A stretch of DNA of 64,000 nt from Trissonchulus latispiculum (taxonomy: Eukaryota > Nematoda > Enoplea > Enoplida > Ironidae), in NCBI GenBank assembly GCA_030248195.1, contig JASAND010021984.1:1-64000 (forward strand), read 5' to 3'. Shown in pieces: positions 1 to 12,300 of this stretch. Numbering within the stretch: position 1 is the stretch's first letter; every line of letters begins with the position of its first letter. The translations under genes and the position numbers were made by a program. The notes beneath the pieces were generated by a model. That model made no database searches. It was not told the origin of the DNA and saw only the letters and a program-made list of their open reading frames with translations.

Positions 1-479
1 TTTCCAAAAACAACTACAATCAACATGTCGATCTTCTGCTTCATGAGTATTTGCCAGTTGGATCAAGTGATCTGATCGCCTCTTGGCGGATCAATGAGGT
101 GGTCATAAGAAGAAGTATTTTTGTCGTTACAACCTTGCTATTCAACAGAAAGATTGAGTGATCACCCTGGTGAGAGATGCTTGCTTATACAGCGAGCACA
201 AACTGTTGCAGCTCTGAAGATGACAGTTTGAAATTTAGAACCATCAGCGACGCCTCCACGGAGTGCAATTGTTCGTCTACGCGAAAGATTTTGAATGTCT
301 CCCACTGAGAAAGGTGGAATCCTGCCAACCATCTGCCTCTCAATCGCCTCCTCCATGGCCTATCAACGCCACACAGCATGTGGTTATGGCCTCATTTAAG
401 ATCAAGCAATAACGGCTGTGAAGTCACAAAAGTAATTGGGAAACCAACTGTATATCCGAGGAAAGTGACTCGCATTCAG
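1..479. other. No gene recognised
   Basis: Only short open frames occur on both strands and none resembles a family I know. The stretch lies directly upstream of the recognisable PolB remains, so it may hold a further decayed part of that gene, but I could not read it as such. Confidence 0.4.
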
Positions 480-2829
480 TTTCTCGATGAGGCGATTTCC
501 ATTGCTGAGTACTGAACACGAGTGCATCATTGAACAGTCCTCTTCCTCTCCAGATTGGATTCATCAGAAGAGGCAGCTTTTCAGACGTCAATTGCTTGTG
601 CACCTGTGCGGAAAGCAACTTTGTGACGACAGAGTCCGGGATCATTGTCATCTGTGCGGGGCCTTCCGCAGGTGCTGCTCACAACAAATGCAACCAGCAG
701 CATCGTTTGAACAGAGACATCTTAGTAGTCTTCCATAATCTGCGTCGATACGGAGAGTCATCTGACAATGCAGGAAAGTTGTAAAATTTTTAGCAACGCA
801 AGGAAGCTGAAAATGAATGCAGTTGCAAAAGGGAATGGAGGACTACTTGAGGTTTTTCAGTTGCGGAAAACCGTGTCAAAATGCTGACGAAGAAGTTGAC
901 GATGAAACTGGAGGAGGAGAAGATAATTGGTGGTTATGGTCGAGAATCTACTCCTTGGCGTATTCGCTTTATTTGACATTGTCAGTTCCTCATGGCATCC
1001 CTGGACACTTTAGTCAGCAACCTCCAGCCTAGTCAGCTTCAGGTAATTTCTTACCAGCTTCCCTGATCCATCCAAGGTATCCCTAATATCGAAAGGTGTT
1101 TACCCCACATTATATATGGACTGCTGGTATGCAGTGATTCGATGAAGATCGGTCTATCCAAATCAGTGTTCTATAGCCAACTAACCGAGGAAGACGTTTC
1201 CGACTCTGATTACTCTGGGCATGCCATTTCGGTGTGGGAAAACTTTAATGTGCAACTCCTGCAGAATACCATGATTTGTATTTGCTGACTGATGTGTTGT
1301 TGTTGGCCGATGTTTTGAGAACTTCAGAGCTTTCTGTCTTCAACACTATGACTTGGATCCCATTCATTACATAACATTACTCAGTTTTGATGATGCTTGT
1401 CTAAAAGTTGATCGGCATTAAGCTGGTGCCAAAGATATGACCAGTATATGTTCTTGAACAGGGATTCGTGGAGGTGGCTATGATTTTTCATCGCTATGCC
1501 AAAAGCGAACAACCCCTATTTAGATTCGTTTGATCCTGGGCTACCACTATCGTATATTATGTATCTTGATGCTAATAACTTGTATGGTTGGGCCATGAGT
1601 CAAAAGCAACCATATTCTAAATTCCGTTGGCTTTCACATACCGAAATTTCAAATTTAATTGGTCTACAATTGATGTAGACGGGGAGGAGGGATAGATTTA
1701 GAGGTTGATTTGGGGTACCCAAAAGAGCTTCATCATTTGCACAACAGTTATCCTCTGGCCCCTGAAAAGCTTGTGATTTCAGATGATATATTATCTCCTT
1801 ATTGTAAACAATTGAAGACGGATCTCAGTGTTACTGGTTCTAAGGTGCATAAGCTTGTGCCCAATCTTATAACAAACAAAAATATATATAATCTATTTTC
1901 GTAATCTAAAGTTATACTTATCATTGGGCTTAAAATTAGAGCGAGTGCACCGCGTCCTGACATTTCGTCAATCTGCTTGGATGCAGAAGTATATAAACTT
2001 TAACACTGAGATGCGCAAGGCAGCAAAAAGTGACTTTGAAAAGAACTTGTTTAAATTGTTAAATAATTCAGTATTTGGCAAAACCATGGAAAATGTCCGC
2101 CAATATATTAATGTGGAACTTGTAAGTGACCAGTCGCGATTCAGCAAGCTGGTATCAAATCCTCGTTTTGAACGGGCAACCGTTTTTAATGAGGACTTGG
2201 TGGCAGTTTGTTTGAGTCGTCCGACAGTCGAGCTCAATAAGCCTATATATGTTGGGTTTAGTGTGCTCGATTTGTCTAAACTGCTCATGTACAATTTCCA
2301 CTATAATTATATTGTGCCTAAATATGGTTCAAAATGTAAGTTGTTGTTTACTGACACTGATAGCTTGTGCTATTATATAGAATGTGAAGATGTGTATAAA
2401 GATATGCATGTTGATTCTAATGTGTTTGATTTCAGGGACTATCCTTCTGATCATCTTTTGTTTTCCACTACTAATAAAAAGGTTATGGGGAAAATGAAAG
2501 ATGAGACGAATGGTAGTCCAATATCTGAGTTTTGTGGGTTGAGGGCTAAAATGTACAGCATTTTATGTGGGGGTGTGGCTAAAAAGCGGGCAAAGGGTAT
2601 TAAAAAGTATGTTGTGAAAAAGCATCTGAATCATTCTGATTATGTACAAACTTTGTTTGATAAATCTCATCGTCGAAATGTAATGAATATGATCAGAAGC
2701 GACAGGCACCAACTCTTTTCCCTAACTTCTAACAAAATTAGCTTGTCAGCTTTTGATGATAAGCGTTACATTTTGGATGATGGGATTACTTCCTATGCTT
2801 ATGGTCATTGTAATATTGTAAATCAATAA
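480..2829 (+). pseudogene. Decayed protein-primed type B DNA polymerase (mobile-element origin)
   Basis: This is a relic of a DNA_pol_B_2 type polymerase of the kind carried by Polinton/Maverick-like and related elements. Recognisable blocks lie in order but in different frames. A Cys/His segment with VRDHCH is near 600-650. An exonuclease II-like FHNLR block is near 740. ASLDTLVSNL is near 990-1025 and a GVYP block near 1095. LYLLTDVLLLADV is near 1275-1320. Polymerase motif A (YLDANNLYGWAMS) is near 1560-1600, motif B (LLNNSVFGKT) near 2058-2085, and motif C (DTDSL) near 2352-2366. Only the last 301 codons (1924-2829) remain open; upstream there are several frameshifts and stops. It ends 70 bases before a convergent ORF on the other strand. 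It is clearly different in sequence from the PolB at 14-19 kb, so it comes from a separate element lineage. Confidence 0.8.
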
Positions 2830-2898
2830 AGCAGCACTAAACGCGTATGTATTTATTAAGTAAAATATAGAAGATACAGTAAGTAAACATTAGTCATT

Positions 2899-3420
2899 TT
2901 ACCTCTTCTTCAAGAAAAAGTTCATCAGTTGATATGCCCGATGAGCAGAACAGTACTTTGCCCCATCTTTTAGCATATGATCAGGACAACAGCCTTTTCC
3001 TTCTTTGATGGGTAGATGATTATAACTTGGAAGACCAATGGCACCACCTTCCTTAACTTTGACCAAATTATTTCTTTTAGTCAGTCCAGTCTTGATTAAA
3101 TTCCACTGAGCAGTTCCTTTGGTAATAATCTCCGAAACATGGGATTCCCTCAGGAAATTGGAGATGCGATCCATCGCTTCCTCCCATTTACAAAGATGTG
3201 GACTTGTATCCCAATCCAGACAGGTTTCCATTGTCACATATTGGATGGTCGCTAGTTGTTTGGCGTTCAGTTCCTCCAGATCATGTGGGGCTCGCACAAA
3301 TAAATGATAAATCTCAGGATGAGAGGACTCCGAATGAAAAATTAACACAGTCACCTCCAACGGTACATCCCCAAGTTTGGGAACACCAATACAACTAACC
3401 GCAATAAATGCAACAGCCAT
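2899..3420 (-). CDS. Intact 173-residue ORF convergent with the PolB relic, unknown function
   Basis: The frame is uninterrupted from an ATG at 3420 to a stop at 2899. I do not know a function. Visible features are a hydrophobic start (MAVAFIAVSCIGVP), a central WDTSPHLCKWEEAM segment, and a C-terminal Cys/His cluster (GCCPDHM, then YCSAH) near residues 142-161 that could bind a metal. From memory, similar short proteins accompany PolB-type mobile elements in invertebrates; I could not check this. Its intact state next to a broken polymerase is notable. It may be a young insertion, a gene under selection, or chance. The stop is 70 bases from the PolB stop, so the two read towards each other, as paired genes of one element often do. 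Confidence 0.5.
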   Translation of the reverse strand: MAVAFIAVSCIGVPKLGDVPLEVTVLIFHSESSHPEIYHLFVRAPHDLEELNAKQLATIQYVTMETCLDWDTSPHLCKWEEAMDRISNFLRESHVSEIITKGTAQWNLIKTGLTKRNNLVKVKEGGAIGLPSYNHLPIKEGKGCCPDHMLKDGAKYCSAHRAYQLMNFFLKKR

Positions 3421-4595
3421 AACTGAGAGAATTGGTTGTGAGCTACTCTTAAATAGGGTGGAAAATAGGTTAAGAATGTGGAATAAGTAGGTTAAGAATT
3501 TGCAAAACTAGATTATACTGGTCTAACTATGGTGGAGTCATAAATACAAACTGTGACGTAACGCAGACTGTAATGGTGCCTCCGATGCCTCCTGTGCCTC
3601 TGTTCCAGAACGCCCCTTTTTATACTACTTACAATTAACGGCGTTTTGGGGGATGGAACTGTCTTTCCGAATTCCGGAGTTTCTATCTAGAGACTAAAAG
3701 CTTTCGGCTTTGTCAGGAATATAAATGTCTGCACCCTTCCCTGAACAGTAACTAAGTTGCGTATAAAGCAGAACTTGTTAGTGATCCATGCTTTCAAGCA
3801 CTAATTAGTTAACAGCATTAATTAATGCTACAGTTCCAGGAAACGTCACGGAATAGTGTTTGAGAAAATTATTAATTTGCATAATCAATCCTTAAAAAAC
3901 AGTTATTTTTCCTGCTGCGTCACGACGCAGCAGATCTACTATAATCGGTTTTGATGTATGATTTGCACATGCTTGCACGCTTTCCCATGCGAATTTATAT
4001 AAAAACTATGTACTAAATATATTTACTGTTACAAACAGGTTTTGGAAATGGATAGTTTAATTAACTAGCCAGTTTTGCAGCGAGCACTTAAGTTTATCTT
4101 ATTGTTAAATCGCTAGCATTGTCAATGTAAAGGCCAAGTATAAAAAGAAAATCTGAAAATGCGAAAAAAAGAAAGGAGTTTTGTTAAAGAAATCGAAAAA
4201 GTCGAAGCTCAAGAAATAGAAGTCTTCTGCTTAATAAACATGGATCTTGACCAAATTTTACTTCTCAAAATTAAGAATTGGTTGCAATTTTGATAAGGTT
4301 GCACATTTTATTTACTAATTTCGCATTAAGTCACCTAGTTTGCGTTATGGTGCATGCCCCCTCGCAAATTTTGCAAGTGCCCCTAAATGTTTTCGGCAAG
4401 CCTCGCCCTTTCCAATGAGGAACCCTAATATACAGACATAAAAATATTTATATGCTCGCAGCAGGTCTATATTTACCGTAAATATGGTCAAAACAGGTTC
4501 ATTTTGCACAAAATTCTTGCTTGTTATTTTTATTTTGACTGAGGATATTTAATTTGAAATTGTTTAGAACTGTATTGTGGAGACGACATTCAACT
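3421..4595. other. Non-coding, AT-rich
   Basis: I see no gene. A GC-rich perfect hairpin stands out at 3912-3933: arms ctgctgcgtc and gacgcagcag with a 2-base loop. The interval presumably includes the promoter of the secreted gene that starts at 4596, but I can support no specific site. Confidence 0.4.
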
Positions 4596-7500
4596 ATGAA
4601 CAAACTCTGGCCTGCATTTATTGCGGTTGCTGCCTTGATTTGCTTCACAACAGCTGGCAAGTATTCTCTATGGTATAGGAACACAAATTTTGTTCACTAA
4701 AATATAGGCGGGAATAACATAAACCTACAAATGGGACGGAAAAGTAACTACCCATGTAAACCCAAACTCATTTTGCTGGTTTCTTCCTCAAAAGAATAGA
4801 GAGGTCAGCTAACTGAGTAACCTCTTTGAGCCACACAAAGGGTATAAAATGCGTATACGGTAACCGTAAAACTCAGTCAACCTGTGACCAATTGTAATGT
4901 TATTTGAGCCTTACCCTACACAAGCCAAACACAAACGTCCTCGTTTTGATCTTGGGTAAGACCACACTTAGTATTAGGCAAGGACGTAAGATTAGGCTAA
5001 GGTACAAGTATGCCCCATCAACACGATTGAAGAACTATATATCGGAATATCTAAGGCTTTACGACATTTACCCGGAAACGAGCTAAATTGGTATTCGAAA
5101 CCAATTAAACAATTATTGCCAAAATCTTTCATTGAAAACGATTTGGAGCGATTTTCGTATTATTTGGGAAAAGTCTAGAGACGCGTGAAAATATGTACTT
5201 TTGTCAAAGTTGTTTAGTGATATACCGTGTTGTATACCCTGCAAATCAAATTGACAAAACGTTTTGGTACCTCACAAATAATACTTTTTGGCGGGCTGAG
5301 ATGTATTCCAGAAATAGATTCTTCGTAGGCATTGTAGGACAACCGTTCAAGGAGTTTGCATCTGTTTTTTGTTTACATTTGTTTGGCTGTTTCATTGCAG
5401 CATTTTATCAACCAAATATATGTGCTGCAGCTTCAGTTCCACGGTCAGGTAATGAAATTTGTAACCTGTTAATTGCAGAACCTTATGTATGTGAGCTGCT
5501 CCAAGATTGTACACCTGTACGCGGTTGTAAGCGGTCCCGAGAGTGCCGCGACTGCTTTCATTCTCGTAATTCTCTCAACGATCCCTGCAGCGTTCCCGAG
5601 TTCGAGCAGTATGATACTTTAGAAGATTGTGAGAGAGTTTGCGGAAGTGAGGGCTTTGCTTATATCTACACACTTATCTTTCTATACAAATGTGATAGTA
5701 GCAACACAGGGCTTAAACCTAAATGATATAACATTTGATTGTATTCAATTAGTTGCAGCATTGCGTTTGAAAGCACTAAGCCTTAGAATAACAAAAGCCA
5801 AACTAAAGCCAGCAACAAAGAAGGAATCAAAAACATCGCCGAAAAATCAAAGTGTGACGTACTCCTACCAAAAACTGGCAGTAACAGCTGGCAATTTGTT
5901 TGACTAGCCGCAATATGATTAGTAGTAAATAGGATAAAGGTAATAAGGTACGTGTCGGCTTATATTCATTTCATTGCGTAACGGCACCCCGAATAGAATC
6001 TCAGGCCACAATCGCTGGAGTATGTGTACAAATATAAGCTTTTGGCCCTGATGTCACACCAGATTAATGGAATACACTCGGCTTTCTCTAATGGGAGGTT
6101 TCACTGCACGTTCCACTACCCTCTACCTTATCCAGTGCTAACGGTCCCTTCGACAAATGATACCTGGTGCATGCAAAATGCTAATTGTTAAGCACTTTTT
6201 GGAGGCTCAAAACAAGAGCTGGTGCAGACATAGATTCTTAAGGGGGGGGGTCCATCGTGAAAAATTTTTAGACCACGGATTTCGCTCATTTTCACACATA
6301 ATCTACCCATATATGTCGTACATTTCAAGTTTAAATTTTGAGTTGTTTCGTTCAGTTCTCCGTAAGTTATGAGCAATTCATTGAGTACAATTTGAATATC
6401 AACGAAAATGAGGGTGCTGCAGACAACTGAAGCAAGTTTGCGCAAATCAACTTCATATATTTAGCTTATTTTGTTATGCACATTTAAAAACAATTAATAA
6501 AATCATTTTCGAACGGATTCAAGCCAGATAAGCATGATCAGAAGCTTCCTTAAATGATTTTCCGAAGAAACAAGGACCCTGTTCCCCCCGGTGTAATGAA
6601 ATATTTAAGAGCGCTTAACTTAAAATAGAAGCATTTCCGAGCCATAGTTCTATGAGAAGAATTCATCCCTGCACTGAGAGCTTTCGATTGATATAAAATT
6701 TAACGTATTTCGAAAAACTTGAAAAATCGCCATTTTTGAGATTGTGGTTGTCAGGCCCCCATATTTGACCCCAGTGACCAACTGGGTGCACTAACTTGCA
6801 CCATTTCTGCCCAAACTTGACCTAAAGTCATCAATAATGACGCGCACATAGATAGCCTAACATTTTACGGGTCTGTGTTGCCATAGCTCTATGTTATTTG
6901 CCAAAAAACAAGAATTTCCGAAATTTTGCAAAAAATTGAGAATTCTGCGCCAGAAAAATCTCGAAATTGGGCAGACCTAACCAGGATCAATTGGTATCAT
7001 TCGAAATGTCTTGTCATGTGCTGTGATTTGTAGGAAGTAGAATTTTTAATTAGGCCTTAGAACTTTCACAGTATTTCATCAAAGTTGCTGACCCCCAATT
7101 TCAACGTTGCAAAACTGTCAAATTCGGCTATTCTCCAACTTTAAAAATTAATTAAAAAATTTTGAAGGCCTAAATTAAAGTTCCACTTCCTACAAATCAC
7201 CCTTCTTGGTCGTATTTATAATATAAAATGGACGTTGAACTGTTTCGTTTTGTCGTTGTCGAGATTTCTCTGGCGCACGGAAAAAATCACCACTTTTTCC
7301 GTTTCCTATGTTTAACACATACTGACATCAACTATGAGGTGGAATTACTCGCTAACCGTAAAAGACCCGACTTTAATTTCAAAAACTCGTTAAAATATAC
7401 CGATTGGACAACAAAATACGTGAAAATGAGCAAAATCGGAGATGGTCGAAAAATCGGCCAAAAATGGACCCCCCCCCTTAAGTTTGTTTAGAACACACAC

Positions 7501-7729
7501 CGACTATGCTATGTGCTAATTAGGTAGTAGGAAGTGTATATTACCAGCATTAACCATAATAGCTGTTTCTACTTCTCCTAATATTTATGTATGCTGTAAT
7601 CTTTTACTTGCAGAATATCCCTATAAGTATGTGTGTTCAGACGGCCAATGCACTCCATGCAAGCCGCAAGATTGTCCGTTCAAAGTTGACCTGTACTTTA
7701 CCCAAGCAGATTGTGAAAAATATTGCTGA
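4596..7729 (+). CDS. Secreted cysteine-rich (Kunitz-like) protein, three exons
   Basis: The inferred gene model has three exons with matching phases. Exon 1 (4596-4656) encodes a signal peptide (MNKLWPAFIAVAALICFTTA) and ends in phase 1 at an unusual GC donor (ctg|gcaagt). Exon 2 (5401-5646) follows a tttcattgcag acceptor and ends gga a|gtgagg, also phase 1. It encodes a segment with about ten cysteines ending YDTLEDCERVCG, which resembles the last helix and cysteines of a Kunitz/BPTI domain. Exon 3 (7614-7729) follows cttgcag and encodes a six-cysteine module ending FTQADCEKYC and a TGA stop. An AATAAA is near 7857. The canonical Kunitz spacing is not complete, so a Kunitz derivative is likely but not certain. 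Inside exon 2, a 30-base stretch (5451-5480) has GT and AG borders and could be read either way. A partial paralogue lies at 49.8-51.0 kb. Role inferred: secreted inhibitor-like or defence-type protein. Confidence 0.6.
6238..7481. mobile_element. TTAA-target palindromic MITE in intron 2 of the cysteine-rich gene
   Basis: The ends are inverted: TTAAGGGGGGGGGTCCAT at the left and ATGGACCCCCCCCCTTAA at the right. TTAA on both sides fits a piggyBac- or Kolobok-type target duplication. Inversion continues inward for some tens of bases (TTTCGCTCATTTTCAC against GTGAAAATGAGC). A second inverted pair lies inside (gtgatttgtaggaagtagaa near 7022, its complement near 7183-7200). No transposase is seen, so it is non-autonomous. 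Confidence 0.8.
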
Positions 7730-7939
7730 AGTAATGACTTGGTTTCTACCTGAATGGGATTCTAGCAATGTATAAGATATCAAACTTGATGTGCTGATTA
7801 ATATTAAGTTTTTTCAGTCTCAGGCTGCTACGATGAAGGTCTACGCAGAGCAAACCATAAATAAACTTATACAACTCTTTTGCACTTTTCCTGTGTAAAG
7901 ACTGTGCATATAAATCAGATAATGCACAGTGCAGCGTGC

Positions 7940-7946
7940 GTATAAC
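7940..7946. repeat. Target-site duplication GTATAAC (left)
   Basis: The identical 7-mer occurs at 20636-20642, just outside the right TIR. Together they bracket the 12.7 kb element. Confidence 0.85.
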
Positions 7947-8190
7947 CAAGAGTACATAATAATAAGAGTATGCCACTAGGCAAGCTCAGTAGTATATACT
8001 CAGCAGGACGTGTATTTCTGGGTGCGGCTACAGCGGCTACTTGAGCGGCTACACCTTGTTTCTAGCGGCTACACCTTGTTTCCTGCGGCTACATGAGCGG
8101 CTACACCTTGTTTCCTGCTGCTACTTGAGTGATCTCAAAGGCTACACCTGAATACTTGCTTACGAGTGGCTACAGTAGCTATTGGTTGCA
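7947..8190 (+). repeat. Left terminal inverted repeat with sub-terminal gcggctac array
   Basis: The repeat opens CAAGAGTAC and contains a second AAGAGTATG about 18 bases in. From 8023 it holds repeated gcggctac...accttgtttcc units of about 20-32 bases. It pairs with 19960-20635, apart from a palindrome inserted in the right copy. Confidence 0.8.
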
Positions 8191-9303
8191 CCTGTTTAGC
8201 TACTTTCGAATAGTGTATGCCTATTGTTGGCCTTAATTTTTATTACATACACCATCATGTACCTTCACGTTATATTCACAATCAGTACTGATTTTGACAG
8301 AGGATTCTTAATTTCTTATGTTTTTAACAGGTCGGTAGTTAGCTGTTAGTTACGACAATGGCACTTCAATGTTGGACTACTGAATACTAAATAGAAGGTT
8401 GGTGCTAGAAAATTTTGCGCCAAACGAATGTCACTTTAAACAATACGAAAGAAAGATACAGGGATGTCTCTTGATTGTACACCAGTTAAAAAGTGCCAAA
8501 ACGTGCATTATATCAACTGAATTTGCTAAAATGCTCTTTAACTGCAACAACAGTTGTAGAAACGAACTAGAGTATCAGCAGGACGTCCCTGTGAGAGTCT
8601 ATAGTTACTGTATCAGTTGTAAATTGCCCACAGCGATTTTGAAATTCGCTCAGGTTTTAAGCTCCAGGTGTTTTCAATTGTAAAAACACTGGATCCAGCA
8701 ATCATCACTTTCATTTAATAATCATAACTACTGTAACTCCTTAGATTTATCAGACCTTCGAGATTTTTGCGTTATCGTTGTGCTATCGGAAGTAACATCG
8801 TGTTAACTCCAAAACTGTGTATTTTGAAGCTGTACTGGATTTGGTAAGCCAATTGTTATGAGTATATATTTATTTGACGAAGAATATAAGTTTGTAGAGG
8901 AAAAGCCGATACCAAATTATACGAGGCAAGAAATTGAAACTGCTATATTAGTCGATTAGCTGTCATTAATCATCCGCGTAGTGCTCAGTGCTCTCACGTC
9001 ATATGCATTTACAGTAGATATAACAGTTACAACACTTACAACAGTTCTGCAAATCGACTCGGCATAAGGAGGTTCAGAGATTTTGTAGTATAACGACTGA
9101 ATTAAGTGCAGTCCGGCCTAAAATTGTTGTTCATTTTTGATGTAAACCTGACAATCGTTCAAATGTGAAATGCTAAAGTTGCCGGTGATACCAAGTATAA
9201 TATAACACAAATGAAAACCGAAAACAAAGAAGGATATTTGATTCTAGAAAGTGGATTTGCCGTTTGTTGTGTCAGCTGAATTCTGTTCTGGTGTTGTAGC
9301 ACA
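8191..9303. other. No convincing gene, inside the PolB element
   Basis: A frame open over 8399-8683 gives 94 cysteine-containing residues. In another frame near 8470-8500 a DCTPVKKC string recalls the DCTPVRGC of the cysteine-rich gene upstream, so a very decayed relative is possible. I cannot support a gene. Confidence 0.3.
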
Positions 9304-9388
9304 ATGATTTGGTTGCGCCAATGGTTTTGGTTGTTTGCGTTACTGTTATTCCGTTCTGTATTGCCGACGAATCAGGGCGCTCCCAAAG
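9304..9388 (+). CDS. Probable signal-peptide exon, partner exons not identified
   Basis: An ATG starts 28 codons with a basic-hydrophobic leader (MIWLRQWFWLFALLLFRSVL, then PTNQGAPK). It ends in phase 1 at a good donor (aaag|gtaatt). The design matches exon 1 of the cysteine-rich gene at 4596, including the phase. The next exon is unclear. A frame near 10340-10468 (EFCSVHDMKSGKC) has some cysteines but no clear acceptor in phase. The exon lies inside the TIR-bounded element, so it would be captured host DNA or an element gene. Confidence 0.4.
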
Positions 9389-12300
9389 GTAATTGGTGAT
9401 CTAACGTTACTCTTTAGGAATAAGCTGTGATTAACCTGGTTATTCCTTTTGGAGATATCAATTTTGAACCAGTACATGTTACTCATCCATTACCATCCAT
9501 CAATCTATTGTGAGGAGTGCAATTTTGAAGTTTTTAGCAGGCTGAACGAAATTCTACTCTATATCACTCGAACAAACCATTAAATAGCTGGGGCCTTTTT
9601 GGTTATTACGAAACTGCTCTTTATTATAAAGAAGTGGTTGAGTAAAATTTAGACAAACACTACATTTCCAAACATTACAGCCTGGTTGTTGGAAAATTTA
9701 TCATATCCCTCGGCCTCTGCGAGTTCTTCAAGCCGGCGCCCTTGCTTTAATCTTACATCTTGGGTAGGTGTTAAAACACTTGATAGTCGGATTCAAGCTA
9801 CATAACTTGCCGGGTTTCTGACACTACTGTATCTGACAATAGGAAGAAGTCAAACAGACGCTCTCAAAAGCCAAAATTTTGAGCCAAAATTTCGAACGAA
9901 TATAGTAATAACTATGCAGTTTTGCGTTTAATCAAATTTCGACTTGATTTAGACTGCAGTCTTACAATACACTCCAAAAGGTAACCACTATAACAGAGCT
10001 CCAATTTTTCGAGCTTCGTGGTCTGGTGGTGGTCTGTCAGCTGGTTTACCCCTGTTTATGTATTCATATCATTATTGTCAAAAGCTCCTATCCCCTTTTT
10101 ATCATGATCTAAGGTTGACTAATTGAGCTAATAATTTGAGGGTAAAGGAAACCTGTATACCTGCACACACTGAAGTGAGTAACCATAAACAACCAAACCT
10201 AGTTAATATGTTTGGCTTAATAATCAGAAAGCTGTCAGCGTAACCTTCCCTCTTGTTGTTCGTTATTAGAGATGATAGGCCCGTCGCCCTTCTTGCTGCT
10301 GCTGTTGTTACTGTTGTTGTTGCTGCTGCTGCTGATTTTACCACTGAGTTCTGCTCTGTTCATGACATGAAATCTGGAAAGTGTACACATTTACGGATAA
10401 TTTCTCCTTCAGACAATTGTTTCCTGGCTGTTGCATATCACGCAAATACTGGTTCTTTCGGCGCTTGAACAAGCCCAAGAGTTTTTGGTGTATTTCGAGA
10501 CTAGATGTTTTTTACTTCATCTTTAGACATCTCCTTAGACACAAGACTAAGGACCTGTCAATATTATCGAATTGGACAGTTAAAAGCACATTGCCTGTGA
10601 CTGTGTCTGTGAAACAAAGTTAAACTAGCTTATGCTTTTTGAATTTAAAGTAATGAATACGTGCCTGGTTGGCTATAAATTGCCGGAACCCTATTATACA
10701 CAGGCATAAACTTTTGTTGTCAAGGTAATTAACTCTCTCTACACCAAGTTTACCAGATTAGCAGAGCAGTTGATGTTAAATTCGGAAAATTAAGCAAGTC
10801 AATCCGATAAATCCTAAAATGTCGCAGTATACCGTGTGGATATAATCAGCTCACTGAAGTCAATAACTTTGAGGGTTATCTAATCACTGCTAAATTTACA
10901 ACGTTTAATCCAGAGAGTATATCTATTATACTATAGTTTTACGCCTGGTGGCTAATTAAAGAATGAAAGAATGTTACACACCGGACCTGTGTGTGTAATT
11001 CACATCCAGGAAACATAACGAGAGCCATACTAGATATAGCTGATGGAGGAGAAGCAAAGATACTATACCAGTTAATGTATTGCGAGGCTCACGCACCTAG
11101 AGAGGAAGACAGAGGAATGTTACACATCATCAAACACCCGAAAATCGGACACCTGGCGGGACTCGAACTCATGGACTCTTGCTTAGGTCCTCCACAAGTG
11201 CAGTAGAATGAGCTTAACCTGGAATAAGAATTCCAACTTTAAACGATATATTCATATGGCTCTTAGGGCTGAAGATTATAGCTTCAATAATTTTCACTGA
11301 CATCGTTAAATAAGCTCCTGTGATCGTTTGTATGGAACAAAGCTGCAAACTCCAAAGCAAAGCAAATGGATTAAGACTATTGTCAGGAAATAATTCCAGA
11401 TTTACTTTGAATGCTTCGTCAATATTAACACAAGCCAAATTTTTCACTACTTCCTTTCTGTTGTAATTCATTTTGTCCCTTACTTCTCTGAAATCTAATG
11501 TCAACTGAGGAGTCGTCGAGAAGAAAATTTTATCCATCTTTAGCATAGTACTTCTAGGCAAGTTCTCCTAAGGGTTGATAGACACAGCCTAGGCCTTTGC
11601 TAGCAAAGATATGCTTCCTCGTAGCCTCCTAAGTTTCCTACTAAGGGGATTGGAGCGGCTCTATATAGCCGGACTAGAGATGTCTGGTACCGTGAGGATA
11701 TACACAACTCCCCATGAGGACTCCCGGAAGACTGTCAGTTCATTTCTGTAGTAAACGTGGGGCCCCGGGGTTTGTAAAATGCATTGTTCTGGAATAAGGT
11801 GTGCCAGAGTTGCCTTTTCCTGAAGACAGTCTGGGCAGTGGGAGAATGGGTGGAATTGGCCTGCTGTCGGTATTGTGTTGCGCCATCAACAGACGTTTCC
11901 CAGATCGCAGTTTGGGCAACGTTGGTCGTTCTGACTAGGCTTCTGGCTGACTTCGTTCTGGGTTTTAGGCCTTATAGGCCTTGGTAAATGGTTTTCGAGC
12001 GTGCGTGAGACATTCCTGAGTAGTACTCTTCATTAGTTTTTCCCCTGATAACAGCAACAGCTGTGTTGCAGTCGCCTGGGACTGATTCCTGCAGCAATCT
12101 TACTACCGCTGTATGCTAGATAAATTACTCTGTTCGCTGGTGCCGTAGATTCTGCAGTGACTGAGCTCCCAGACCAGAGAGTATGTGGTCCCAATGATGA
12201 CAGGCAGTTGAGGGCGTTTCAGATGTCAGACCTACGTTTATGCACACCGTTCTTGTACTAAAGGCAAATCGCTGCAAATAGAAAGTCCGTGCAGATTGGT

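Noticed and set aside
8023..8150. CRISPR-like array from spaced gcggctac repeats
   Set aside because: Repeats are short and imperfect, spacers are themselves repetitive, and the same array is inverted at the other end of the element in a eukaryotic setting.
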